A DNA stretch of 7,565 nt from UBA8950 sp034411635 (GTDB taxonomy: Bacteria; Chloroflexota; Anaerolineae; Anaerolineales; Villigracilaceae). Location of the stretch: assembly GCA_034411635.1 (NCBI GenBank), contig DAOUML010000156.1, positions 1-7,565 of the forward strand, in the 5' to 3' direction. Positions within the stretch are counted from its first letter, which is position 1. Every line of letters begins with the position of its first letter. This document shows positions 1 to 7,147 of the stretch, piece by piece. The position numbers and the translations under genes were made by a program. Below the pieces are notes generated by a model, which was given only the letters and a program-made list of their open reading frames with translations, ran no database searches and was not told where the DNA came from.

Positions 1-130
1 GGGTCAAACAAGCACTACCTACAAATCAGACTTAGACACCCTATTGGTGGCTAAATTTCAGTCCTTCAGAAATGCCACTTTTAAACCTTAATCAGTATAG
101 CAAAATTCGTCGTCGCCTGGAAGGTAAGCA
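1..130. other. Leader region upstream of the five-gene operon
   Basis: This stretch is richer in A and T than the genes that follow and holds no complete gene. One frame is open from base 2 to a TAA at 89-91 (30 codons), and it is the same frame as the downstream sensor gene. It could be the tail of an upstream gene or chance; the peptide shows no family I recognise. A promoter for the operon would be expected here. A TATAGC at 96-101 is a weak -10 candidate, but I see no good -35 at the right distance. A ribosome binding site, GGAAGG at 119-124, lies 6 nt before the ATG at 131. Confidence 0.4.
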
Positions 131-2044
131 ATGTTTAGCGGTTGGCTTCACAGCATTCTGGTGGGGATTATCACAGTTAATCAAATTCTCACAGCCGGTA
201 TTGCCATCACGGCCTTTTCGCTTTTAATTTATGCCCTAACCTTTAACCTGCGCGACCGGGTAGCGCGTTCTTTTGCCATCATCATGGCATCTGTGGTCGT
301 CATTTTTACCACCGAGGCCATTCAAAGTTCGGTGCGCACGCTTGAATTGGTCGAACTCTTCTTGCGCCTGCAATGGATTGGCATCATCTTCCTGCCACCT
401 GCCTACTTACACCTTTCAGATGCCCTGCTCATCACCGCCGGCCGCCCCTCACGCGGACGCCGCCGCTGGGCCGTGCGCATCATGTACCTGATTTCGCTCG
501 GATTCATCGGTCTGTGGTCGTTGGGCTGGTTGCTCGGCGATTTACAGGCCCAACAATCGCCCGCCCCCTACCTGCAACGCACAATCTGGACCGAACTCTT
601 CACCGGCTACTATTTAGGCGTCATGCTGCTGGCCGGCGTCAACTTCATTCGCGCCTACCAGCGTATGCTCACCCGCTCAGGCCGCCGCCGAATGCTCTAT
701 CTCATGGCTGGAGCAACCGCCCCGGCCCTCGGCTCTTACCCTTACCTGCTCTTTGGCTCCAGTTTGGCAATCGCTTTCCCGCATCTTTTTTGGGTGACAG
801 CCACCGCAGTCAACATTCTGGTTGGCGCGCTCATTATTAGCATGGCCTATGCGGTGGCATTTTTCGGCGTCTCCTGGCCCGACCGCGTGGTCAAAAGCCG
901 CCTGTTCAAATGGATTATGCGCGGCCCGGTTACGGCCTCCGTCACCCTGGCCGTGATGACCATCGTCCGCCGCGCCGGAGAAGTTTTCGGCGTCGAATAC
1001 AACGCCGCCGTTCCAGTGCTAACCGTTGCCACCATCCTCCTGCTTGAACATCTAATTACCTTAATGGCCCCCCTCTGGGAAAGAACGCTCTTCTTTGGCC
1101 GCGACCGCGACCAACTCACCCTCTTGCAAAATGTAGAAGAACGACTGCTCACCCAAAGCGACCTGCGCCAATTTCTCGAATCGATCCTGGCCGCCGTGCG
1201 CGACCACATGCAATCCTCCTCCGCCTTCATCGCCGCGCTGGATGGCGAAAAACTCTCCCTGCTGATTAGCGCCGGACGCCCCTTCTCTGAACATGAGAAT
1301 CTCTCGCAAGTGCTAGAACTGATCGAAAGCGAAGGCGGGCACCGCGAATACCTGTGGAACAACATCTGGATATTACCCCTGCGCCAACGCCGCAACCTCG
1401 ACCTTGACCTCGACGAAAACCCGCCCCTGCTTGGTCTGCTCGGCGTAGCGCGCGCAACCAGCAAAAAAATTGAACCCGACCAACTCAACGCCCTTTGGCG
1501 GCTGGCAGAACGCGCCGCCCTGGCCCTTGAAGATCGCCAATTACAACAGCGCGTCTTCCGCAGCCTTGAAGATCTCGAACCCCAGGCCGAACTCCTGCAA
1601 CGAATGCGCGCCATCAGCCGTTACGACAGCAAAACCAACCTGCTCGCCGAAGAACTTCCCACCGAAACCGGCATGGCCGATTGGGTGCGCGAAGCCCTCA
1701 ACCATTACTGGGGCGGACCAAAATTAACCGATTCGCCGCTCATGCAATTGCGCGTGGTGCAAGAAACCGCCCGCGAAGAATACGATGGCAACCTGCCCAA
1801 CGCCCTGCGCGCCATTCTCAAACAAGCCGTTGAACAGGTACGACCTGAAGGCGAACGCCGTTTCACCACCGAGTGGATTTTATACAACATCCTCGATCTG
1901 AAATTTATTGAAGGCCGTAAAGTGCGCGAAGTTGCCGCCCGCCTGGCCATGTCTGAAGCCGACCTTTACCGCAAACAGCGCATCGCCGTTGAAGCGGTTG
2001 CAAAATCAATTCTTGAAATGGAAAACCAATCAGAAAGAAAGTAA
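131..2044 (+). CDS. Membrane sensor: 7TM-type N-terminus, GAF-like domain, C-terminal HTH-like region, no kinase domain
   Basis: This 637-residue protein probably senses a signal at the membrane and passes it to a cytoplasmic output domain. Residues 8-246 contain about seven hydrophobic segments (near 8-36, 46-64, 78-102, 116-136, 155-175, 187-210, 218-246), resembling the 7TM region found at the N-terminus of some histidine kinases. One or two further hydrophobic stretches lie at 266-279 and 295-313. Residues about 334-466 look like a GAF domain, followed by a charged helical, possibly coiled-coil, stretch to about 495. The C-terminal 110 residues contain a YWGGPKL motif (526-532) and a likely helix-turn-helix around 597-624 (VREVAARLAMSEADLYRKQR). 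No H-box, N-box or G-box of a histidine kinase and no receiver domain are visible. The ATG at 131 has GGAAGG 6 nt upstream. It heads the operon, 22 nt before the S1 gene. The architecture is read by eye; direct DNA binding is an inference, and protein-protein output is the alternative. Confidence 0.75.
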   Translation: MFSGWLHSILVGIITVNQILTAGIAITAFSLLIYALTFNLRDRVARSFAIIMASVVVIFTTEAIQSSVRTLELVELFLRLQWIGIIFLPPAYLHLSDALLITAGRPSRGRRRWAVRIMYLISLGFIGLWSLGWLLGDLQAQQSPAPYLQRTIWTELFTGYYLGVMLLAGVNFIRAYQRMLTRSGRRRMLYLMAGATAPALGSYPYLLFGSSLAIAFPHLFWVTATAVNILVGALIISMAYAVAFFGVSWPDRVVKSRLFKWIMRGPVTASVTLAVMTIVRRAGEVFGVEYNAAVPVLTVATILLLEHLITLMAPLWERTLFFGRDRDQLTLLQNVEERLLTQSDLRQFLESILAAVRDHMQSSSAFIAALDGEKLSLLISAGRPFSEHENLSQVLELIESEGGHREYLWNNIWILPLRQRRNLDLDLDENPPLLGLLGVARATSKKIEPDQLNALWRLAERAALALEDRQLQQRVFRSLEDLEPQAELLQRMRAISRYDSKTNLLAEELPTETGMADWVREALNHYWGGPKLTDSPLMQLRVVQETAREEYDGNLPNALRAILKQAVEQVRPEGERRFTTEWILYNILDLKFIEGRKVREVAARLAMSEADLYRKQRIAVEAVAKSILEMENQSERK

Positions 2045-2047
2045 GGG

Positions 2048-2054
2048 AAGGAGG
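2048..2054 (+). promoter_or_regulatory. Ribosome binding site deciding the S1 gene start
   Basis: AAGGAGG lies just after the stop of the sensor gene and 12 nt before the ATG at 2067. The spacing is a little long, but this is the only strong Shine-Dalgarno here. It supports 2067 over an in-frame ATG at 1908 that would lie deep inside the sensor gene. A GTG at 2070 is a possible alternative start. Confidence 0.7.
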
Positions 2055-2066
2055 TTCTCTCTATTA

Positions 2067-3041
2067 ATGGTGGTTGCTGCCAAACACACCCTGCAAGAAA
2101 CCAGCCTGTCGATGCCCGATGAAGGTTGGTGGGAATCAGTACTGGCCGAAGAAGAACGCATCAGCGCTCATCTGCCTGAAAAACTACTACCCACCGACTC
2201 GGTAATCGAAAAAAAACAGGCCGTTGAAAACACGCCCCAACCTGAACAACCCGATTGGGACTACGCCATTCACGTCTACAAGCAAGACCAAATCGTGGCC
2301 CTTGCCGTCAGCGGCTACAACCGGGGCGGATTACTGGTCGAAGGCCAACGCCTGAACGGGTTTGTACCCTACTCGCATCTGGTCGATATGACCTGTGAAG
2401 TAGAACCGCAACGCGAATCCTTTCTGGCAAAATTTGTCGGGCAAGAAATTCGGCTGAAAGTCATTGAATGCATCCCTGAAGAAGGTCGCATCGTCTTCTC
2501 AGAACGAGCCGCCCGCTCCGACGCCGGCAAACGCACCCAAATTTTCACCAGCCTGCAACCCGGCCAAATTGTTGGCGGCGAAGTCACCAACATCACCGAC
2601 TTCGGCGTCTTTGTCGATCTCGGCGGGGTCGAAGGTCTCATTCACATCTCGGAACTCTCCTGGGGGCGCGTGGTTCATCCCTCCCACATCCTGAACCTGG
2701 GCGAAAAAATCGATATTCAGGTGCTCGAACTCATCCCTGAACGCTGCCGCATCGCCCTCAGCCTCAAGCGGCTCTCCCCCAACCCCTGGGAAACCGCCCG
2801 CCAGCGATTCGCCATCAACGACATCTTCCCGGCCACCATCACCAGCGTCGTCTCGTTTGGCGTCTTTGCCCGCCTCGAAGAAGGACTCGAAGGCCTGGTA
2901 CACGCCTCCGAAATCGACCTGCCCGCCAACATGCCCATCCGCAACGCCTTCCAAAATGGTCAAACTGTCCACGTGCGCATCCTGCACATCGACCCTGAAC
3001 ATCAACGGCTCGGCCTGAGCATGAAACTGGACACCCCTTAA
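2067..3041 (+). CDS. S1 RNA-binding domain protein (three S1 repeats, ribosomal protein S1-like)
   Basis: This 324-residue cytoplasmic protein is predicted to bind single-stranded RNA through S1 (OB-fold) domains. After an acidic, probably disordered N-terminus (1-65), a first divergent S1 domain covers about 68-147, with the GGLLVEGQRLNGFVPYSHL pattern typical of the early domains of ribosomal protein S1. The second, at about 164-234, is canonical (DFGVFVDLGGVEGLIHISEL at 178-197). The third, at about 251-320, is also good (SFGVFARLEEGLEGLVHASE at 263-282). It is shorter than the six-domain proteobacterial S1 and closer to the shorter S1-like proteins of Gram-positive bacteria. It could be the translation-initiation S1 protein itself or a paralogue with a regulatory role in translation or RNA decay; the sequence does not decide. 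Its stop overlaps the ftsK start (TAATG), suggesting translational coupling. Confidence 0.88.
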   Translation: MVVAAKHTLQETSLSMPDEGWWESVLAEEERISAHLPEKLLPTDSVIEKKQAVENTPQPEQPDWDYAIHVYKQDQIVALAVSGYNRGGLLVEGQRLNGFVPYSHLVDMTCEVEPQRESFLAKFVGQEIRLKVIECIPEEGRIVFSERAARSDAGKRTQIFTSLQPGQIVGGEVTNITDFGVFVDLGGVEGLIHISELSWGRVVHPSHILNLGEKIDIQVLELIPERCRIALSLKRLSPNPWETARQRFAINDIFPATITSVVSFGVFARLEEGLEGLVHASEIDLPANMPIRNAFQNGQTVHVRILHIDPEHQRLGLSMKLDTP

Positions 3042-5260
3042 TGCCTCGCGCTTCCAAGCCCGAACCACAAGCCGCCCCACCACCGCGCCGCGACCTGCTC
3101 GACTGGCTCCAAGACCTGCAAACCCACTTCGGACGCTATCTGCCCGATATTGGCGGAGTTGTGCTGCTTACCCTCGCCGTGCTAACCCTGCTCGGCCTGG
3201 CCGAAGCCACCGAAGGCGAACTCATCACCCTGTGGACCAACATCCTGCGCCGCGCCCTGGGCTATGGCGCCTGGCTGATCGTCCTCATCCTGGCCCTGGC
3301 CGGCCTGATGCTCCTACGCAAACGCCAAAACCCCGAAGCGCGCCTGCGCTGGGGGCGTCTCTTCCTGCTTGAAATTGCCTTCTTCTCCGGGCTGGCCCTG
3401 CTCGCCATGCTCGGCGGCTACCAGATTCAACGCGCCCACACCGGGCTCGATGGCGGCTACATCGGCTGGGCCATCGGCTGGGGCCTGGGCGAAATTCTCG
3501 AACGACTGCTCGGCTCAGCCCTGCTGCGCGACCCATTCATCGCCCTCACCTTTATCACCAGCGCATTTCTCGGCTTCGGCCTGCTCGCTCGCCTCGAAAC
3601 CTGGTTATGGACAATTTCAGGCGACCTGCCAGACTCCCCGCCGGACAATTTTAAAGCCATCCCCGGCCCCCACCCCGCCGCAGAAGCCGACGGAACAAAC
3701 GCCCCCCAGCCTGTTTCGCAGCCAAAAAAACCGGCCCCGCCACTGCCAGCCCAATTCCGCAAAAACTTCAAAGTCCCTGAAACCCAAGACGAAAAACCAG
3801 CCGAACCCCGCCCGCGCAGCGAAGAACTGCCGCCCCTCAACCTGCTCTTTGGCGAACAAAACAGCCGCCCCGACGAGCGCCACATCAACCAAATCGCTGG
3901 CCTCATCGAAAAAACCCTCGACGAATTCGGCATACCAGCCAAAGTCATCGGCTTTCGCATTGGCCCCACCATCACCCAATTCGCCGTCCAACCTGGGTTC
4001 ATCAAAAAACCCGGCTCCAACGAAGATGACCCGCATCTACTCAAAGTGCGCGTGGCCCAAATCGCCGCCCTGCAAAAAGACCTTGCGCTGGCCCTTTCGG
4101 CCCAACGCCTGCGCATCGAAGCCCCGGTTCCGGGAAAATCCTTTGTCGGCATCGAAGTGCCCAACTCGCGCTCATCCACCGTGCGCCTGCGCGCCATTCT
4201 TGAAAGCGAACAGTTCAACAAGATTGGCCCACCCCTCGGCCTGGCCCTGGGGCGCGACGTTTCCGGCCAACCCCTGGTCGCCGACCTGGCCCGTATGCCC
4301 CACCTGCTCATCGCCGGGGCCACCGGCACGGGCAAATCGGTCTGCATCACCTCCCTGGCGGCATGCCTGGCAATGAACAATGCGCCCGAAGATTTACGCA
4401 TTGTCATGGTCGATGCCAAAATGGTCGAACTGATTCGCTTTAACGGCCTGCCGCATCTCTACGGCAAAGTGGAAACCGACGTAACCCGCATCATTGGCGT
4501 CTTGCGCTGGGTGGTGGTCGAAATGGAACACCGCTACCGCCTGCTCGAAAGCGCCCACGTGCGCGACCTGACGGCTTACAACAAAAAAATACAAGCCCGC
4601 AAAGACAGCACTCCCCTGCCGCGCATCGTCGTCATCGTCGACGAACTGGCCGACCTGATGATGTCGGCCCCCGACCAGACCGAACACAACCTGGTGCGCC
4701 TGGCTCAAATGGCCCGCGCCACCGGCATTCACCTGATTGTCGCCACCCAACGCCCTAGCACCGACGTCGTCACCGGGCTAATTAAGGCCAACTTCCCGGC
4801 CCGGCTGGCTTTCTCCGTCGCATCCGGCGTCGATAGCCGCGTCATCCTCGATGGCCCAGGCGCTGAAACCCTGCTTGGGCGCGGCGATATGCTCTTCCTC
4901 AACCCCGAAGTTGGCAGCCCCATCCGCGCCCAGGGCGTCTACGTCACCGACCAGGAAATTGAGCGCATTATCGCCTTCTGGCAAAAAATGTCTGGTTCCA
5001 CGCCCGACGCCCCACCCTGGGAAAGCATCCTGCAAGAACCAGACGAAGACGGCGACGACGCGCTGATCAACCAGGCTATTGAAGTGGTGCGCCAATCACA
5101 ACGCGCCAGCGCATCGCTCATTCAGCGCCGCCTGCGAATCGGTTATCCACGCGCCGCCCGCCTGCTCGACCAATTGGAAGAGATGGGCATTGTTGGCCCC
5201 TCGCAAGGCGGCGGCAAAGAGCGCGAAGTGCTGGTTGAGCGCGATGAAGATGATGAGTAA
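3041..5260 (+). CDS. ftsK: DNA translocase FtsK/SpoIIIE
   Basis: This 739-residue, membrane-anchored, ATP-driven DNA pump moves chromosome ends through the closing septum and, in well-studied relatives, activates XerCD recombination at dif. The N-terminus has four or five hydrophobic segments (about 36-54, 74-93, 107-125, 138-157, 165-187). A short proline-rich linker follows (about 197-265), much shorter than in E. coli FtsK and similar to SpoIIIE-sized proteins. The alpha domain covers about 266-395. The RecA-like beta domain carries Walker A GATGTGKS (426-433), Walker B VIVDE (531-535) and the family motif ATQRPS (568-573). The gamma winged-helix domain that reads polarity sequences is intact at about 674-733 (RRLRIGYPRAARLLDQLEE at 696-714). 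Nothing appears truncated. The start overlaps the S1 stop by one base and has no clear Shine-Dalgarno of its own, so translation probably depends on coupling. Confidence 0.97.
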   Translation: MPRASKPEPQAAPPPRRDLLDWLQDLQTHFGRYLPDIGGVVLLTLAVLTLLGLAEATEGELITLWTNILRRALGYGAWLIVLILALAGLMLLRKRQNPEARLRWGRLFLLEIAFFSGLALLAMLGGYQIQRAHTGLDGGYIGWAIGWGLGEILERLLGSALLRDPFIALTFITSAFLGFGLLARLETWLWTISGDLPDSPPDNFKAIPGPHPAAEADGTNAPQPVSQPKKPAPPLPAQFRKNFKVPETQDEKPAEPRPRSEELPPLNLLFGEQNSRPDERHINQIAGLIEKTLDEFGIPAKVIGFRIGPTITQFAVQPGFIKKPGSNEDDPHLLKVRVAQIAALQKDLALALSAQRLRIEAPVPGKSFVGIEVPNSRSSTVRLRAILESEQFNKIGPPLGLALGRDVSGQPLVADLARMPHLLIAGATGTGKSVCITSLAACLAMNNAPEDLRIVMVDAKMVELIRFNGLPHLYGKVETDVTRIIGVLRWVVVEMEHRYRLLESAHVRDLTAYNKKIQARKDSTPLPRIVVIVDELADLMMSAPDQTEHNLVRLAQMARATGIHLIVATQRPSTDVVTGLIKANFPARLAFSVASGVDSRVILDGPGAETLLGRGDMLFLNPEVGSPIRAQGVYVTDQEIERIIAFWQKMSGSTPDAPPWESILQEPDEDGDDALINQAIEVVRQSQRASASLIQRRLRIGYPRAARLLDQLEEMGIVGPSQGGGKEREVLVERDEDDE

Positions 5261-5289
5261 AAACTAACCTAAAAAGGAATCAAAACTGT

Positions 5290-5901
5290 ATGGATACTGC
5301 CAAGCAGGAAAAAAAGAAGAAAACATTTACCGATTACATGCGCTTCTGGTTCAAAGACATTCTTGACCCCATCGCCGCCTTTTTTAACCGGTTAGGAATT
5401 GCCCCCAACACCATGACCATCATGGGCCTGCTCATGAATGTTGGCGCGGCTTACTTCCTTTCGCAGGGAGAAATGTTCTGGGGTGGCGTATTGGTGCTGA
5501 TTGGCGGCCCCTTCGACGCTCTGGATGGCACAATGGCCCGCTTGCGCGGCGAAGCATCAGATTTCGGTGCCTTTGTCGATTCCGTCACCGACCGCTACTC
5601 CGAACTCTTTATCCTCGGCGGCCTGTCGTTTTTCTTCACCCAGCAAGGTGACTGGCTCTCGGTGATGGTGTGTTATGCCGCCGCTGTTGGCTCGGTCATG
5701 GTCTCTTATACCAAAGCCCGCGCCGTTTCCCTCAATTTCAATGCCGATATTGGCATTCTCACGCGGGTAGAACGCTACCTGGTCATCGCGCCGCTCCTGC
5801 TCTTCAACCTGCCCATCATCGCCATCTGGATTGTAGCAGTGCTGGCAAACGTGACCGCCCTCCAGCGCATCTGGAAAGTTCGCCGCCAGGCGCGTGGCTA
5901 A
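5290..5901 (+). CDS. CDP-alcohol phosphatidyltransferase family protein
   Basis: This 203-residue integral membrane enzyme is predicted to transfer a phosphatidyl group from a CDP-linked lipid (usually CDP-diacylglycerol) to an alcohol acceptor, releasing CMP. The complete family signature is present: D76-x2-D79-G80-x2-A83-R84-x8-G93-x3-D97-x3-D101, whose aspartates bind metals and the CDP group. Hydrophobic segments at about 42-58, 62-75, 106-117, 124-140 and 163-188 fit a multi-helix membrane fold. The SYTKARA motif at 139-145 and the GILTRVERYL stretch at 155-164 recall phosphatidylinositol-phosphate or archaetidylinositol-phosphate synthases more than classical PgsA, so the acceptor (glycerol phosphate, inositol phosphate or other) is unresolved. 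AAGGA at 5274-5278 precedes the ATG by 11 nt. The gene follows ftsK by 29 nt and precedes lgt by 10 nt. A lysine-rich N-terminus (6-11) is likely cytoplasmic. Confidence 0.92.
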   Translation: MDTAKQEKKKKTFTDYMRFWFKDILDPIAAFFNRLGIAPNTMTIMGLLMNVGAAYFLSQGEMFWGGVLVLIGGPFDALDGTMARLRGEASDFGAFVDSVTDRYSELFILGGLSFFFTQQGDWLSVMVCYAAAVGSVMVSYTKARAVSLNFNADIGILTRVERYLVIAPLLLFNLPIIAIWIVAVLANVTALQRIWKVRRQARG

Positions 5902-5906
5902 AGGAG
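5901..5906 (+). promoter_or_regulatory. Ribosome binding site deciding the lgt start
   Basis: AAGGAG begins at the last base of the preceding stop codon and sits 5 nt before the ATG at 5912. An in-frame GTG at 5894 would add six residues but lies upstream of this site and overlaps the previous gene, so 5912 is preferred. Confidence 0.75.
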
Positions 5907-5911
5907 CAGAC

Positions 5912-6706
5912 ATGCCCGAAGGATTTGAAGTTCTTGACCTAACAGTGCGCTTTTACGGCATAATTATTATGAGCGGCGTGCTCTTGGCCGGCCTGCTATC
6001 TGCCTGGCGCGCCAAACAAGCCGGATACGACCCCGAAATTGTCTGGGACCTGCTCATTTGGCTCATCATCGGCGGGATTATTGGGGCGCGCCTGTGGCAT
6101 GTTTTTACCCCGCCGCCCTCCTCCATCGCCGCTGGCTTTACCACCGCCTACTATCTGACCCACCCATTTGACCTGGTTGCCATCTGGCGCGGCGGATTGG
6201 GGATTCCGGGCGGCGTCATCGGCGGAGCAATTGCGCTGTACTTCTTCACCCGCAAACGCGGCCTATCCTTCGCCGCCTGGGCCGACATCGCCGCCCCAGC
6301 CCTGGCCCTGGGACAAGCCATCGGACGCTGGGGAAATTTTTTCAACCAGGAACTGTACGGCGCGCCAACCAACCTGCCCTGGGCCATCACCATCGAACCG
6401 CACAAACGAGTCAGCGGGTTTGCCGAATACGCCACCTACCATCCACTCTTCCTGTATGAATCGCTCTGGAATCTGGGTAACATGGTGTTGCTCTTATGGC
6501 TTTCAAACCGATTTGGTGAAAAACTCAAACCCGGCGACCTGTTTCTAACCTATCTTATTGTTTACCCCGTTGGCCGCTTCCTGCTCGACTTCCTGCGCCT
6601 GGATGCCTCCATGCTCGGCGGCATTAACGCCAACCAAACCTTTATGGCAATTGTGGCTATTTTGGCCGCCAGCGCCTTACTTTGGCGGCACAGACGGCAA
6701 AAATAG
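5912..6706 (+). CDS. lgt: Prolipoprotein diacylglyceryl transferase
   Basis: Lgt is a polytopic membrane enzyme that moves diacylglycerol from phosphatidylglycerol to the lipobox cysteine of prolipoproteins, the first step of lipoprotein maturation. This 264-residue protein has normal family length and about seven hydrophobic segments. Family motifs are visible: RFYG (13-16), GARLWHV (58-64), WRGGLGIPGG (92-101), the signature GRWGNFFNQELYG (138-150), YHPLFLYES (176-184) and GRFLLDFLR (221-229). By alignment by eye, the residues matching E. coli Y26, R143, N146, E151, G154 and R239 are Y15, R139, N142, E147, G150 and R222. E. coli E243 is replaced by the similar D226. The HGG of proteobacterial Lgt is PGG here. 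It is the last gene of the operon and is convergent with a lipoprotein gene 20 nt away. Confidence 0.96.
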   Translation: MPEGFEVLDLTVRFYGIIIMSGVLLAGLLSAWRAKQAGYDPEIVWDLLIWLIIGGIIGARLWHVFTPPPSSIAAGFTTAYYLTHPFDLVAIWRGGLGIPGGVIGGAIALYFFTRKRGLSFAAWADIAAPALALGQAIGRWGNFFNQELYGAPTNLPWAITIEPHKRVSGFAEYATYHPLFLYESLWNLGNMVLLLWLSNRFGEKLKPGDLFLTYLIVYPVGRFLLDFLRLDASMLGGINANQTFMAIVAILAASALLWRHRRQK

Positions 6707-6715
6707 CCACCTTAC

Positions 6716-6746
6716 AAAAAACAGACTCAGCCTTGCGGCGCAAAGG
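6716..6746 (-). terminator. Weak candidate terminator of the META lipoprotein gene
   Basis: Read on the - strand, an imperfect stem (bases 6731-6746, pairing CCTTGC with GCAAAGG with one bulged A, 3-nt loop) overlaps the last codons. It is followed after 9 nt by a run of six T (6721-6716). The gap between stem and T run is longer than usual for a factor-independent terminator, so this is tentative. No convincing + strand terminator for the lgt operon is visible here. Confidence 0.22.
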
Positions 6747-7137
6747 TCAGGATTTCCTGGCCTTTTTCGTTAAAAAGGACCAAATTGCCGTCCAGAACTT
6801 GATACGTGGCAGATTCGGCCAGGGCCGCCAAATAGGCGCTTTCCTGATCCATCACCGCTTCACAATACATCATGGTAGACATCATCGGCCCAAAGGTTAG
6901 CGCGCCGCCTTTAGACTGGTACTCACCGCCGAAACTGTTGCACGAACCGTTGCCCCCGGCGCTCTCAGCCTCGAAGACCAGGGTTGGGTTGCTATCTTCC
7001 AAAACCGGTTGGCCGTTGATTGCAAGCAGGTTCCAGGCCGTGCCATTTAATTCCGGGGTATTCGCAAAAGCGCCACAAGCAGTGAGCGCGAGAGCCAGCG
7101 CGAGCGTGAATACGAAAAAGATTTTATGGGTTTTCAT
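6727..7137 (-). CDS. META domain (HslJ-like) lipoprotein
   Basis: This 136-residue protein is a predicted small secreted lipoprotein. The N-terminus is a typical type II signal peptide: basic start MKTHK, a hydrophobic core at 6-18, and lipobox LTAC at 18-21, giving a mature protein beginning at C21. Residues about 29-134 match the META domain pattern: NGTAWNLLAINGQPV (31-45), the GSCNSFGGEY core (64-73), MMSTMMYC (85-92) and a terminal GNLVLFNEKGQEILTF (117-132). The domain occurs in heat-shock protein HslJ and many surface lipoproteins; its molecular function is poorly defined, so none is assigned beyond a cell-envelope location. The ATG is preceded by AGGAG (7150-7146) at 8 nt. An inverted repeat overlaps this site (see separate entry). 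The gene is convergent with lgt, whose product would be expected to lipidate it. Confidence 0.9.
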   Translation of the reverse strand: MKTHKIFFVFTLALALALTACGAFANTPELNGTAWNLLAINGQPVLEDSNPTLVFEAESAGGNGSCNSFGGEYQSKGGALTFGPMMSTMMYCEAVMDQESAYLAALAESATYQVLDGNLVLFNEKGQEILTFAPQG

Positions 7138-7147
7138 CGGGAATTCT

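Noticed and set aside
2..91. Open frame at the left edge, 30 codons to TAA, as the tail of an upstream gene
   Set aside because: It is too short and AT-rich, with no recognisable family, and could be open by chance. Sequence left of the window would be needed to decide.
72..224. Small ORF of about 50 codons starting at ATG 72 and overlapping the sensor start
   Set aside because: It has no Shine-Dalgarno, and most of it is the sensor gene read in another frame.
847..1614. Long open frame on the - strand within the sensor gene, 255 codons
   Set aside because: Its composition is low-complexity arginine and serine, typical of an antisense shadow, and no ribosome binding site or domain was seen.
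1908..2066. Upstream in-frame start that would lengthen the S1 protein by 53 residues
   Set aside because: The extra part is the sensor coding sequence read out of frame, without S1 similarity, and the AAGGAGG at 2048-2054 supports the start at 2067.
3457..4419. Long open frame on the - strand within ftsK, 320 codons
   Set aside because: It is the antisense shadow of a GC-rich gene. The arginine- and serine-rich product has no motifs, while the + strand FtsK domains are unambiguous.
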